The notes: generated from the sequence alone by a model not told the origin. 8,524 nucleotides of DNA from CAZPLZ01 sp964587525 (GCA_964587525.1 CAZPLZ010000142.1:1-8524), one strand, 5' to 3'. Counted from the first letter of the stretch, positions 1 through 6,402 are shown. Translations and numbers: made by a program.

Positions 1-1522
1 CTGATGCGGTACCTGTGAAACTCACCGTCCCCGCTCCCGACACACTATAGGTCCAGGTGAATGTCTGCAATGCGCCCCCGCCAAGCGTCGCTAAACTTGT
101 AGGGACCGGTCCGCTCCGCTGGACCACCAAAGCTGTCCCGGTGTTAATCTGGAGGGAAGGAGTAACATCCGTCGCCTCCCCCACACACGTGTTGGTGACG
201 CTCAAGGTGACCGTCACCCACTGTCCCACCACTGCAGGGGATGGCGTTACCGCCAGTTGAGCTTCAAAGGAGGCGAGATTGACGTACTTCTGGATTCTCC
301 AGTTCCTCTCCTCAGAAAGGTCAGGGCGATCTTCGTCACCGACTACGATAATGCTGTCGTTCGAGTCCACCGCGACGCCGAATGCTCTATCTTGGGAATC
401 GGCTGGACTGTTGTAAGACCGGCTCCAGAGCAGATTCCCGTTTGTATCGTACTTTCGAATCAGCCAGTTCCTACCCTGGCTTATGTCGCTTCTGTCCTCA
501 TGTCCTACCACCAACGCGTTCCCGCTTCCATCCACTGCAACGCCTTCGGCAGCGTCAGTACTAGCGACAGGACTAAAGTAGGATCGGCTCCACATCAGAT
601 TCCCGTCCGCATCGTACTTCCGGATCAACCAGCTCCAGTCATTGCCTGCCGCAGCCACATACCCCACCACCACCGCGTTGCCGCTCGCATCCACCGCGAC
701 ATCCAGGGCATTTTCATCGTTGTTTGCCGGACTGTTGTAGATCCGGCTCCAGAGCAGATTCCCGTTTGTATCGTACTTGCGGACTAGCCAATCCCATATG
801 TTGAGATCGTCAGAATCATGTCCCACTACCACCACATTCCCACTCCCATCCACCGCGACGCCGTAGGGGTCATCAAATGTCTCAGCTCCACTGTCGTAGG
901 ACTTGCTCCAGATTAGGTTCCCGTCCGCATCATACTTTCGAATTCGCCAGTTGGTTCCTTCGATGAGGTCAATTGTCTCTACTCCCACGACCACCGCGTT
1001 CCCAAACCCGTCTATCGCAACAGCTCGTGCACGGTCCTCAAAGCTTGGCGGGCCGTTGTAGGACTGACTCCACAACAGGTTCCCGTTCGGGTCGTACTTC
1101 CGGATCCGCCAGTTGAAGTTCTCAGCTATATCCTTATACTCAGAACCTACCACGATGGCATTCCCGCTCCCGTCCACCGCAACGCCAAAGGCGTTGTCAA
1201 TTCCGTTCGCAGGACTGTTGTAGGACTGACTCCATATCAGATTCCCGCTCGCATCGTACTTCCGGATCCGCCAGTTGTCCCACTGAGACAAGTCCGTCCG
1301 CACCTCAGATCCCACCACCACGGCGTTTCCGCTCCCATCCACGGCGACATCCTCGGCTGAATCAAAAGAATTCGCTGAGACTGAGGCATTGTAAGTAGTG
1401 GACCACAACAGTTTGGTCTGACACACGGCCCCAGCAGCGTTGGTGGATCGCAGCATTGAGATCATGGCTATGCAAATCAAAAGCCCCGCAATCCGTATCG
1501 CGACTGCGGGGCTCTTGTTCAC
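1..1522 (-). CDS. Secreted seven-repeat beta-propeller protein with C-terminal Ig-like domain (3' end cut off by window)
   Basis: I translated the minus strand by hand: 507 codons stay open to the window edge, so the C-terminus is missing. I chose the GTG start at 1522 because GGGTGA lies 5 nt upstream and because it gives a full signal peptide: N-terminal K3/R10, hydrophobic core about residues 11-24, and an A-G-A cleavage site after A32. An in-frame GTG at 1531 is also possible; ATG 1465 would destroy the signal. Residues 38-417 are seven tandem repeats of 53-57 residues with the consensus LLWSxSYNSP...GVAVDGSGNAVVVG...NWxIRKYDxNGN. This resembles SBBP/delta-60-type propeller repeats, and seven copies fit a seven-bladed propeller. 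Residues 418-507 look like an Ig/DUF11-type beta-sandwich (LAVTPSPAVVGQWVTVTLSV). It is probably extracellular or surface-attached and binding or structural; no catalytic motif is seen and its ligand is unknown. It lies 47 nt after another exported protein and is probably co-transcribed with it. Confidence 0.85.
   Translation of the reverse strand, partial: MNKSPAVAIRIAGLLICIAMISMLRSTNAAGAVCQTKLLWSTTYNASVSANSFDSAEDVAVDGSGNAVVVGSEVRTDLSQWDNWRIRKYDASGNLIWSQSYNSPANGIDNAFGVAVDGSGNAIVVGSEYKDIAENFNWRIRKYDPNGNLLWSQSYNGPPSFEDRARAVAIDGFGNAVVVGVETIDLIEGTNWRIRKYDADGNLIWSKSYDSGAETFDDPYGVAVDGSGNVVVVGHDSDDLNIWDWLVRKYDTNGNLLWSRIYNSPANNDENALDVAVDASGNAVVVGYVAAAGNDWSWLIRKYDADGNLMWSRSYFSPVASTDAAEGVAVDGSGNALVVGHEDRSDISQGRNWLIRKYDTNGNLLWSRSYNSPADSQDRAFGVAVDSNDSIIVVGDEDRPDLSEERNWRIQKYVNLASFEAQLAVTPSPAVVGQWVTVTLSVTNTCVGEATDVTPSLQINTGTALVVQRSGPVPTSLATLGGGALQTFTWTYSVSGAGTVSFTGTAS
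272..1411 (-). repeat. Seven tandem ~54-codon propeller repeats
   Basis: The repeat boundaries on the minus strand are about 1411-1241, 1240-1079, 1078-917, 916-758, 757-599, 598-434 and 433-272 (57, 54, 54, 53, 53, 55 and 54 codons). Most length variation falls in the loop before the NW(R/L)IRKYD strand. Blade 7 is the most degenerate: VDSNDS replaces VDGSGN, and KYVNLA replaces KYDxNGN, as expected for the last blade running into a linker. DNA identity is high in places. A 36-bp block at 419-454 recurs exactly at 743-778, two repeats away. Confidence 0.9.
1480..1516 (-). terminator. Terminator-like GC-rich hairpin inside the start of the propeller gene
   Basis: On the minus strand AGCCCCGCA (1513-1505) pairs perfectly with TGCGGGGCT (1490-1482) across a 14-nt loop. 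A G-U pair and two A-U pairs can extend the stem to 12 bp, and TTTTGATTT follows. This has the form of an intrinsic terminator for transcripts arriving from the 549-aa gene upstream. It lies 54 nt or more past that gene's stop codon, but also inside the first 15 codons of the next gene, in its signal-peptide region. It could be a true terminator with occasional read-through, an attenuator, or coding constraint that happens to fold. Confidence 0.5.
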
Positions 1523-1569
1523 TGAAATCACCCGTCAAAATCTTGATTGTCTATGGAGACCCTCCGCCA

Positions 1570-3219
1570 TTACTTGCGTACAATCACACGCTTGATTTCT
1601 TTGAAATCCGGACCTTCCACCAAAATGAGGAAGGTGCCCGACGCAACAACCTGGCCGAAGCTATTCTTGCCATCCCAGGGGATCTTCAGAATCCCTGCTG
1701 AAGCACTTGAGTCAAACAATACCGAAACCGGCTCGTGCTGTAGGTTAAAGACTGTCACTTTGATATGACCAGGCGTAGAAACGGGAACCCTCACGACCAC
1801 CTGCTCACCAGTGAGTGGATTGATACTCCCGCTGGACGACGGCATGACAAGGTCCACTTGATCCTGCTCATGAGAGTCCTCGGTTGGACGTTCAGGCAAC
1901 AAGTTGAGCAGCGACTGTGCCGAACTCAGCAGGAGCTCGCCTGTACCAGGGCATGTGAAGTGGTTGCGTGAGATTCCGTTCCTAATCGAGGCCAGGACCT
2001 CTGCCCGCAACTTCTGTCTGGCGAGGCCGAACCGGCCCGCGTTCAACTCTTTGATCACATGATTCATCCTGATCTCAAGAGAGCTGGCTAACCCTCCAGG
2101 CTCTATGCACCCCGCGTCTTGAGCAGCAATCACCGAACACAGAAGATTCAACTGAGGACTGCTGCCGGGCATCAAAAATCCCGAGATTTCGCGCCCGGGT
2201 GAAGCACTGATCCGCACGAGATCATTCTCCTGGGATGCCAGCAGGGTGAAATCGCTCAGCACCGCCACCCCATTGCCCCGCTTTCCACCGGCACAAAAAT
2301 TAGGGTTCATCGCTACCAAATCTTGGCAGGGGGGTGCCTTAGGGGCAGCTACCTTCATAGTAAATTGATGGACGGTGCCCGCATTCGTGTTAAAGAATAC
2401 GTCGTTCTTTAGCGTCCCGTCCCCGGGATGGCCAAACGTAGCGCCGTCAGGGCGCGTTGTCACGGAGGCCAGCGTGCACAAACCAGGAAGAAATTTATTT
2501 GCTCCAGGAGGGACAAAGAGATAAACTTTATTCCCCCCTATCCCTGCAATGGCAAGCACTTGCCCATCCCAGCGCCAGGCAATATGATCGACTTGCTCGT
2601 TCGGGATGGTCGTCAGCAGCGTCCATGTCGGCGTAGGTGTTCCTGGATTATCCACCCGCCAAATTCTAGAATTTGGGGGGTCAACATTGGCCACAGTGAG
2701 GCTGCCGTCCTTCGGATTTGTGCTTATTCCGTCAAAGCCCCTCTTGACGACTGGATCAACATTGACACTGCCAATTACACAACCAAAGGTTGGACTTGCA
2801 GAGTCCGCGTCGATTTCAAGGAGAAGTTGGGTCCCTATCCCAACAGTTCCATAGAGCCGGTTCGACTTGGCATCGAAAGACAGAGCATGGAAGGGTGGTT
2901 GGCTGAAACATGGTGTCGGTAAGATTGAGACTCCAGGTTTGAGTGGAAAAAGTTTAAAATCAAAATCAATCGGCAGTGCTACTGTGTTGAGGTCAAGGAG
3001 AACGTCGAAGTCACGACACACGCCCATGATCAAATGATTGGTCGGCGTTTGCACCATGTCCGTGGGCCCAGCAAAACCAATGCAGCCAGATTGAATATCA
3101 CAGAGAAAGGGCGCCACCGTAATACCTGGGCAATTGAGCGGAGGAGCTGGGCACACACTTGTTGCGATCCGTGGAAGCACTATCAATACACTAAAGGCCA
3201 ACGTCCGAAAAAACTTCAT
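1570..3219 (-). CDS. Secreted propeller-like protein with FIMAH-like region and C-terminal FlgD-like Ig domain
   Basis: The product has 549 aa. The frame is open further upstream, but ATG 3219 is preferred: GGGAGGG sits 7 nt before it and it opens a clean signal peptide (MKFFRTLAFSVLIVLPRIATS, cleavage near S21). A Cys-rich N-terminal part (C23, C30, C40, C46, C69) follows. Residues about 105-350 read as a propeller of the NHL/Kelch-like kind, with motifs such as HALSFDAKSNRLYG, GFDGISTNPKDGSLTVANVD and VDHIAWRWDGQVLAIAG. Residues about 380-441 form an amphipathic helical stretch resembling the FIMAH domain often attached to such proteins. Residues about 471-549 match the FlgD-like Ig fold found at C-termini of exported proteins (IKVTVFNLQHEPV, IPWDGKNSFGQVVASGTFLI). 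It probably acts outside the cell; I see no enzyme motif. It has its own promoter and lies just upstream of another exported propeller gene, so a joint role is plausible but inferred. Confidence 0.85.
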   Translation of the reverse strand: MKFFRTLAFSVLIVLPRIATSVCPAPPLNCPGITVAPFLCDIQSGCIGFAGPTDMVQTPTNHLIMGVCRDFDVLLDLNTVALPIDFDFKLFPLKPGVSILPTPCFSQPPFHALSFDAKSNRLYGTVGIGTQLLLEIDADSASPTFGCVIGSVNVDPVVKRGFDGISTNPKDGSLTVANVDPPNSRIWRVDNPGTPTPTWTLLTTIPNEQVDHIAWRWDGQVLAIAGIGGNKVYLFVPPGANKFLPGLCTLASVTTRPDGATFGHPGDGTLKNDVFFNTNAGTVHQFTMKVAAPKAPPCQDLVAMNPNFCAGGKRGNGVAVLSDFTLLASQENDLVRISASPGREISGFLMPGSSPQLNLLCSVIAAQDAGCIEPGGLASSLEIRMNHVIKELNAGRFGLARQKLRAEVLASIRNGISRNHFTCPGTGELLLSSAQSLLNLLPERPTEDSHEQDQVDLVMPSSSGSINPLTGEQVVVRVPVSTPGHIKVTVFNLQHEPVSVLFDSSASAGILKIPWDGKNSFGQVVASGTFLILVEGPDFKEIKRVIVRK

Positions 3220-3226
3220 GGGTTTA

Positions 3227-3233
3227 CCCTCCC
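3227..3233 (-). promoter_or_regulatory. Shine-Dalgarno site that fixes the start of the 549-aa exported protein
   Basis: GGGAGGG on the minus strand is 7 nt from ATG 3219. The upstream in-frame starts have no comparable site and would place 24 polar residues ahead of the signal peptide. Confidence 0.75.
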
Positions 3234-3258
3234 TGCTACCGCGTTGCAGTTTCATCCT

Positions 3259-3273
3259 CGAATGATTCATTCG
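3259..3273. repeat. Perfect 15-bp palindrome in the 5' leader of the 549-aa gene
   Basis: CGAATGA-T-TCATTCG has two perfect 7-bp arms around one base. It lies between the predicted -10 box (3302-3307) and the ribosome binding site (3227-3233), roughly 20-40 nt into the expected transcript. A downstream operator for a dimeric repressor, or a small RNA hairpin, are both possible. No regulator gene is visible in the window. Confidence 0.5.
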
Positions 3274-3301
3274 GTACAACCAAAACCCCACAGCAAACTT
3301 T

Positions 3302-3331
3302 ATAGTAGGAGCAATGCAACTTACTTGTCAA
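3302..3331 (-). promoter_or_regulatory. Sigma70-like promoter for the secreted-protein pair
   Basis: On the minus strand a perfect -35 box TTGACA (3331-3326) is followed after 18 bp by TACTAT (3307-3302), a 5 of 6 match to the -10 consensus. Transcription would start near 3295, giving a leader of about 75 nt before ATG 3219. The -35 box is only 13 nt past the folD stop, and I see no terminator between them, so read-through from the folate genes may add to this promoter. Confidence 0.65.
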
Positions 3332-3344
3332 TACATTACAGTCA

Positions 3345-4223
3345 TTATTTAGCAAACAACTGGCCGGCGCAGACCACGACGTTGCGCAGCAAGCACGCTG
3401 TCGTGACTGGACCGACCCCTCCTGGCACCGGGGTGATCGCTCGGCATTTGGCCTTGACCTCGTCAAACGCCACATCGCCGACGAGCCGCTCTGTGCCATC
3501 CGGCCCCCGGACGAGGTTGGTTCCAACATCCACCACCGCAGCCCCCTCCTTCACCATTTCCGCAGTCACGAAACCGGCTCTCCCAATCGCGGTGATGAGA
3601 AAGTCAGCCCGGCGTGTGTGCGAAGCCAAGTCGGCGGTGGCGGAATGACAGACCGTCACGGTGGGGCCCTTTTTCTCAGCCAGCAGCAGCAGCGCCAGAG
3701 CCCGCCCAACGCCAGGACTACGCCCTACGATGACAGCCTCCTTGCCTTCGAATGGAATCCCGCTGGCCCGGAGCAACTCAAAAGCCGCCGCCGCGGTGCA
3801 AGGGACCTGTCGGGGAGCTCCTATGGCAAGCAATCCATAGATTGCGGGATGCACAGCTTCGGCATCCTTCTCCAATCCCATCGCGACGACGGCTGCGATA
3901 GTATCAAGAGGCTTGGGCATGGGAGAGTGAATAACAATACCCGTCACTGCCCGGTCGTTTTTCAGGCGATCAACCGTGGTCATAAGATCAGCCTGCTGCA
4001 AGGGACCGGGTAAGAGATGCTCGCTGTAGACAATCCCCACCTTCTCACAATTCTTCCGCTGGGACACAGCGTAGGAGTGCGCCGACGGCTCCCCGTCCGG
4101 GAACACGAACGCCAGGTGGGGGGGTGCACCTCGCTGCTTTTTTAGCCGAGCAACCTCTCCAGCCACTTCTTCCCGAATGCGCTGGGCGATCGGAGCTCCC
4201 CTGAGAAGCAACGGCTCGCTCAT
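3345..4223 (-). CDS. folD: FolD-family methylene-THF dehydrogenase, probably lacking cyclohydrolase activity
   Basis: The product has 292 aa, normal for the family. FolD oxidises 5,10-methylene-THF to methenyl-THF with NAD(P)+ and normally also hydrolyses that to 10-formyl-THF in the cytosol. Family landmarks are YAVSQRKNCEKVG (51-63), GIVIHSPMPKP (95-105), PCT, the Rossmann part with VGRSPGVGRA, VVDVGTN, and near the end TPVPGGVGPVT. The active site is unusual. Tyr51 is kept, but the catalytic Lys (E. coli K54) is Gln55, the conserved Gln of VQLP (Q98) is His99, and the Asp of DVDG (D121) is Glu122, with its Gly also lost (DAEAV). Lys and Gln substitutions at these sites are known to remove cyclohydrolase activity in the human enzyme. 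The start is ATG 4223 with GAGGT 8 nt upstream; the fchA stop is 5 nt before it. Assignment to the family is secure. A dehydrogenase-only role is inferred, and an altered substrate cannot be excluded. Confidence 0.92.
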   Translation of the reverse strand: MSEPLLLRGAPIAQRIREEVAGEVARLKKQRGAPPHLAFVFPDGEPSAHSYAVSQRKNCEKVGIVYSEHLLPGPLQQADLMTTVDRLKNDRAVTGIVIHSPMPKPLDTIAAVVAMGLEKDAEAVHPAIYGLLAIGAPRQVPCTAAAAFELLRASGIPFEGKEAVIVGRSPGVGRALALLLLAEKKGPTVTVCHSATADLASHTRRADFLITAIGRAGFVTAEMVKEGAAVVDVGTNLVRGPDGTERLVGDVAFDEVKAKCRAITPVPGGVGPVTTACLLRNVVVCAGQLFAK

Positions 4224-4228
4224 CAGGG

Positions 4229-4831
4229 CTACCTCGCAGGAAGGCGGCTAAGCAGCAGCGGTCCCAAGACACGACGGGCGTGCTCTTGCCGGCGCTTAGC
4301 CTCCGAGAGCCGGGCCGCAAAACGTTGCACCGTGGGTGCTGCGAGGGAGCCTAAATTAGCGCCGCACAAGGAGCGCGCCCCGGAAGCGCCGGTTTCCAGA
4401 CAGTCAGCGGCAATGCTGACATCACATGCAAACCAGCCTGGCGCCCGTCGCAACACATCCGGCACCATGACCAAAACCTCCACGCAACGGTCCAGGACGT
4501 TCAACGGCACCTCCGCGATTGTCTCCTGGGCTTTGACATAGACGACAGGGTCCTCCTTCTTTCTGGCGCGGGCCTGGACGTAGGCACCGTACGCCTCCGC
4601 GTCCTCCTGGGCCAGCTGTAGTAGCTCGCCGGAAAGCTCCTTGAGCCGTGCGCGAGGATCCGATTCACCGGGTTCCCACTTCGCATATTCCGCGATCATC
4701 AGGAGCTGCGCGGCACCCATTGCGCCGGACAGCGCCGCAACCGCACCGCCGCCAGGGGTGGGCGTCCGCTGGCCTAGCGCCTCGAGAAACTGCTCCACCC
4801 TGAGACGCTGAATCGGAATCTCCCCCTTCAC
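4229..4831 (-). CDS. fchA: Methenyl-THF cyclohydrolase, FTCD_C (cyclodeaminase-like) family
   Basis: The product has 200 aa, the usual size for stand-alone members. The family signature is clear: FLEALGQRTPTPGGGAVAAL (15-34) with the glycine-rich turn at 27-29, an EDAEAY acidic segment (76-81), AEVPLNV (106-112), ACDVSIAAD (135-143, replacing the common SDAG-type segment) and a GANL segment near 158-161. Members convert 5,10-methenyl-THF to 10-formyl-THF (FchA) or deaminate formimino-THF (FTCD C-terminal domain). No histidine-degradation or purine-fermentation genes are nearby, and the overlap with folB plus the close spacing to folD favour the cyclohydrolase role. The start is GTG at 4831, sharing GTGA with the folB stop, so translation is probably coupled. 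Together with the unusual FolD downstream it would complete methylene-THF to formyl-THF conversion. Confidence 0.88.
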   Translation of the reverse strand: MKGEIPIQRLRVEQFLEALGQRTPTPGGGAVAALSGAMGAAQLLMIAEYAKWEPGESDPRARLKELSGELLQLAQEDAEAYGAYVQARARKKEDPVVYVKAQETIAEVPLNVLDRCVEVLVMVPDVLRRAPGWFACDVSIAADCLETGASGARSLCGANLGSLAAPTVQRFAARLSEAKRRQEHARRVLGPLLLSRLPAR

Positions 4832-5196
4832 GGCCGGTGCACCTCAACAGCCGAGGTGGCGCCTCCCGCAAGTGGCGGAGCCAGTTTTGTGACCTTGACT
4901 CGGACCTTCTGCACTTTGGGGACTCGTACGGCGACATCGGCAATGGCAGAAGCCAGCGCTTCAAGCGTGCGGAACCGGTGGCGCTCCATGAGTACTTTGG
5001 TCCTCGTATACAACACGCGGTAGTCAACAGTTTCCGAGAGGCGATCACGATACCTCCGCGGGGCGGCAACCAGCACCTCGAGATCAACTTTGAACGGCCC
5101 ACCCAATTTTCGCTCTTGCGGGAGCACCCCGTGGTGCCCCCAAAAGTTCATGCCTTCAAGGAAGATCTTCGCGAATGGTCTCGGATTCGGCGCCAA
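4828..5196 (-). CDS. folB: Dihydroneopterin aldolase
   Basis: The product has 122 aa, normal for FolB, which cleaves 7,8-dihydroneopterin to 6-hydroxymethyl-dihydropterin and glycolaldehyde in folate synthesis. The opening strand IFLEGMNFWGHHGVLPQER (11-29) and TVDYRVLY (56-63) are typical. The residues aligning with the S. aureus active site are all present: E28, Y59, E79 and K104. The start is TTG at 5196. It is the only start codon between an in-frame TGA 12 nt upstream and the conserved first strand, and no good Shine-Dalgarno precedes it. It follows rplT by 28 nt and overlaps fchA by 4 bp, tying folate synthesis to the ribosomal-protein operon. Weak initiation would keep its expression well below that of L20. 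Confidence 0.92.
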   Translation of the reverse strand: MAPNPRPFAKIFLEGMNFWGHHGVLPQERKLGGPFKVDLEVLVAAPRRYRDRLSETVDYRVLYTRTKVLMERHRFRTLEALASAIADVAVRVPKVQKVRVKVTKLAPPLAGGATSAVEVHRP

Positions 5197-5224
5197 GCGG
5201 CTGGATCAAACTTTACGAAGCGAG

Positions 5225-5584
5225 TTAAGCGGGTAGGGAAACTTTAGCCAAGTCGGTCAGCTTGGTAAACGCAGCGGGATCGTGAATCGCCAATTCGGAA
5301 AGCTGCTTGCGATCCAGCTCAATCTTGGCCGCCTTTAAACCGTGGATGAACACGTGGTAGCTCATCCCGTGCTCGCGAACCGCCGCGTTGATGCGACTGA
5401 TCCAGAGACGGCGAAAGTCCCGCTTCTTGTTCCGGCGGTCGCGGAAGGCAAAATTCCCAGCGCGCTGGACCGTCTCGGCCGCTTTGGCATAATGCCGGCT
5501 ACGGGAGCCATAGGTGCCCTTGGCGAGCTTGAGGATCTTCTTGTGCCACTTGCGGGTTGTTTTTCCTGGTTTAACGCGCGGCAT
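5225..5584 (-). CDS. rplT: 50S ribosomal protein L20
   Basis: The product has 119 aa, the standard length. L20 binds 23S rRNA early in assembly of the large subunit. The very basic N-terminal helix (MPRVKPGKTTRKWHKKILK), the RDRRNKKRDFRRLWISRIN segment (48-66) and the C-terminal globular part with GLKAAKIELDRKQLSELA (82-99) are all intact. The start is ATG 5584 with GGGGAG just upstream, in the 9-nt gap after rpmI. In E. coli L20 represses its own operon by binding the mRNA; I cannot tell from sequence alone whether the equivalent RNA fold exists here. Confidence 0.98.
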   Translation of the reverse strand: MPRVKPGKTTRKWHKKILKLAKGTYGSRSRHYAKAAETVQRAGNFAFRDRRNKKRDFRRLWISRINAAVREHGMSYHVFIHGLKAAKIELDRKQLSELAIHDPAAFTKLTDLAKVSLPA

Positions 5585-5593
5585 GCTCTCCCC

Positions 5594-5797
5594 TTACCGG
5601 GAGCCGTACGGAAGCAGGCGTTCCACGTGATCCGTCTGCTCCACCGGCAGGTACGAACCCTTGTTCAGGCGGCGTTTGCGTTTCTCGGTCTTCTGATGCA
5701 TGTGGTGGCGCCGGCCCGGCTTCTGGAACTTCACCCGTCCGCTGGCTGTGAACCGGTAACGCTTCATCGCGGCTCTCTTGGTCTTTAACTTTGGCAT
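5594..5797 (-). CDS. rpmI: 50S ribosomal protein L35
   Basis: The product has 67 aa, usual for L35, a small basic protein of the large subunit. The family pattern is complete: MPKLKTKRAAMKRYRFTASG at the start, the basic middle with RRHHMHQKTEKRKRRLN (29-45), and a C-terminal half ending PYGSR. It begins 2 nt after the infC stop with AAGGGG as its ribosome binding site inside the infC end, so the two are probably translated in sequence. Confidence 0.98.
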   Translation of the reverse strand: MPKLKTKRAAMKRYRFTASGRVKFQKPGRRHHMHQKTEKRKRRLNKGSYLPVEQTDHVERLLPYGSR

Positions 5798-5799
5798 GC

Positions 5800-6327
5800 T
5801 TACCCCTTCGTCTTGACCTTTGGGGTGATGATGATCGCCTTGTACTTCACGTCGCTATCGCGGTTCTCCACCACGCTGAGGCCGGACAACTCCCTCACCA
5901 GGTTGTCAAGGATTTTTTGGCCCCTATCTGAGTGGTCCACCTCCCGTCCCCGGAAAGTCACAACGAGTCTCACCTTCTTCCCCTGTTCCAGGAACCGCTC
6001 CGCGGCTCGGTGCTTGACTTGATAGTCATGAGGCGCAATCTTCAAGTGAAACTTGATCTCCTTTGTCTTCACGATGTGCTGGCGCTTGCGCGCAGCCTGT
6101 TCGTGCTTCTGCTGCGTGTACCGGAATTTTCCAAAATCCATCAGCCGGCAGACCGGAGGGCTCGCAGCCGGCGCAACCTCCACCAGATCGAGACGCGCTT
6201 CCTCAGCTTGGCGAAAGGCTTCCTCAAGGGTCATAATGCCAAGCTGCCCACCCTTCCCATCAACCAGACGCAGGCTCGGTGCCGTAATTGCCCGATTGAT
6301 TCGGTAGTGGCGCTCGTTCCCTGCCAT
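5800..6327 (-). CDS. infC: Translation initiation factor IF-3
   Basis: The product has 175 aa. IF-3 binds the 30S subunit, blocks 50S joining and checks the start codon and initiator tRNA. The N-terminal domain shows YRINRAITAPSLRLVDGKGG, LDLVEVAP and PPVCRLMDFGKFRY. A Lys/Arg-rich linker helix follows, then the C-terminal domain with KEIKFHLKIAPHDYQVKHRA and VRLVVTFRGREVDH. I chose ATG 6327. An adjacent TTG at 6330 would add one residue, and an in-frame TAA upstream with no other start codon rules out more. No good Shine-Dalgarno precedes either. The E. coli gene uses a rare AUU for autoregulation; that is not seen here, although weak initiation is. The usual upstream partner thrS is replaced by icd. 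Confidence 0.96.
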   Translation of the reverse strand: MAGNERHYRINRAITAPSLRLVDGKGGQLGIMTLEEAFRQAEEARLDLVEVAPAASPPVCRLMDFGKFRYTQQKHEQAARKRQHIVKTKEIKFHLKIAPHDYQVKHRAAERFLEQGKKVRLVVTFRGREVDHSDRGQKILDNLVRELSGLSVVENRDSDVKYKAIIITPKVKTKG

Positions 6328-6402
6328 CAAGTAGCTGAGAGGCCTATGCCCCCCGTGTTATACGGCAATTGAACCTTGAAGCTCCTGCTGATTGGAGTTG
6401 AC

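Noticed and set aside
257..787. 176-aa open frame on the plus strand with repeated segments (QIPVRIVLPDQPAP-like)
   Set aside because: It is antisense to the propeller repeats. Its apparent repeats simply mirror the minus-strand blades, and no ribosome binding site or family likeness is seen.
1420..1426. Lipoprotein signal at Cys34 of the propeller protein
   Set aside because: The residues before the Cys are G-A-V, and Val at -1 does not fit a lipobox. An A-G-A site for signal peptidase I fits better.
1463..1465. ATG 1465 as the start of the propeller protein, downstream of the hairpin
   Set aside because: It removes the charged N-region and half of the hydrophobic core of the signal peptide and has no clear ribosome binding site. 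It would neatly separate terminator from gene, so it stays a minor alternative.
3220..3291. Upstream extension of the 549-aa exported protein by 24 residues
   Set aside because: It would bury the signal peptide behind a polar stretch, and the strong GGGAGGG site fits ATG 3219.
3618..4013. 131-aa plus-strand frame within folD
   Set aside because: It is the shadow of a GC-rich real gene on the other strand, with low-complexity Gln/Arg composition and no start signal.
4665..5102. 145-aa minus-strand frame across folB and fchA
   Set aside because: It overlaps both convincing genes in another frame and has the Arg/Ser/Cys-rich composition typical of out-of-frame translation.
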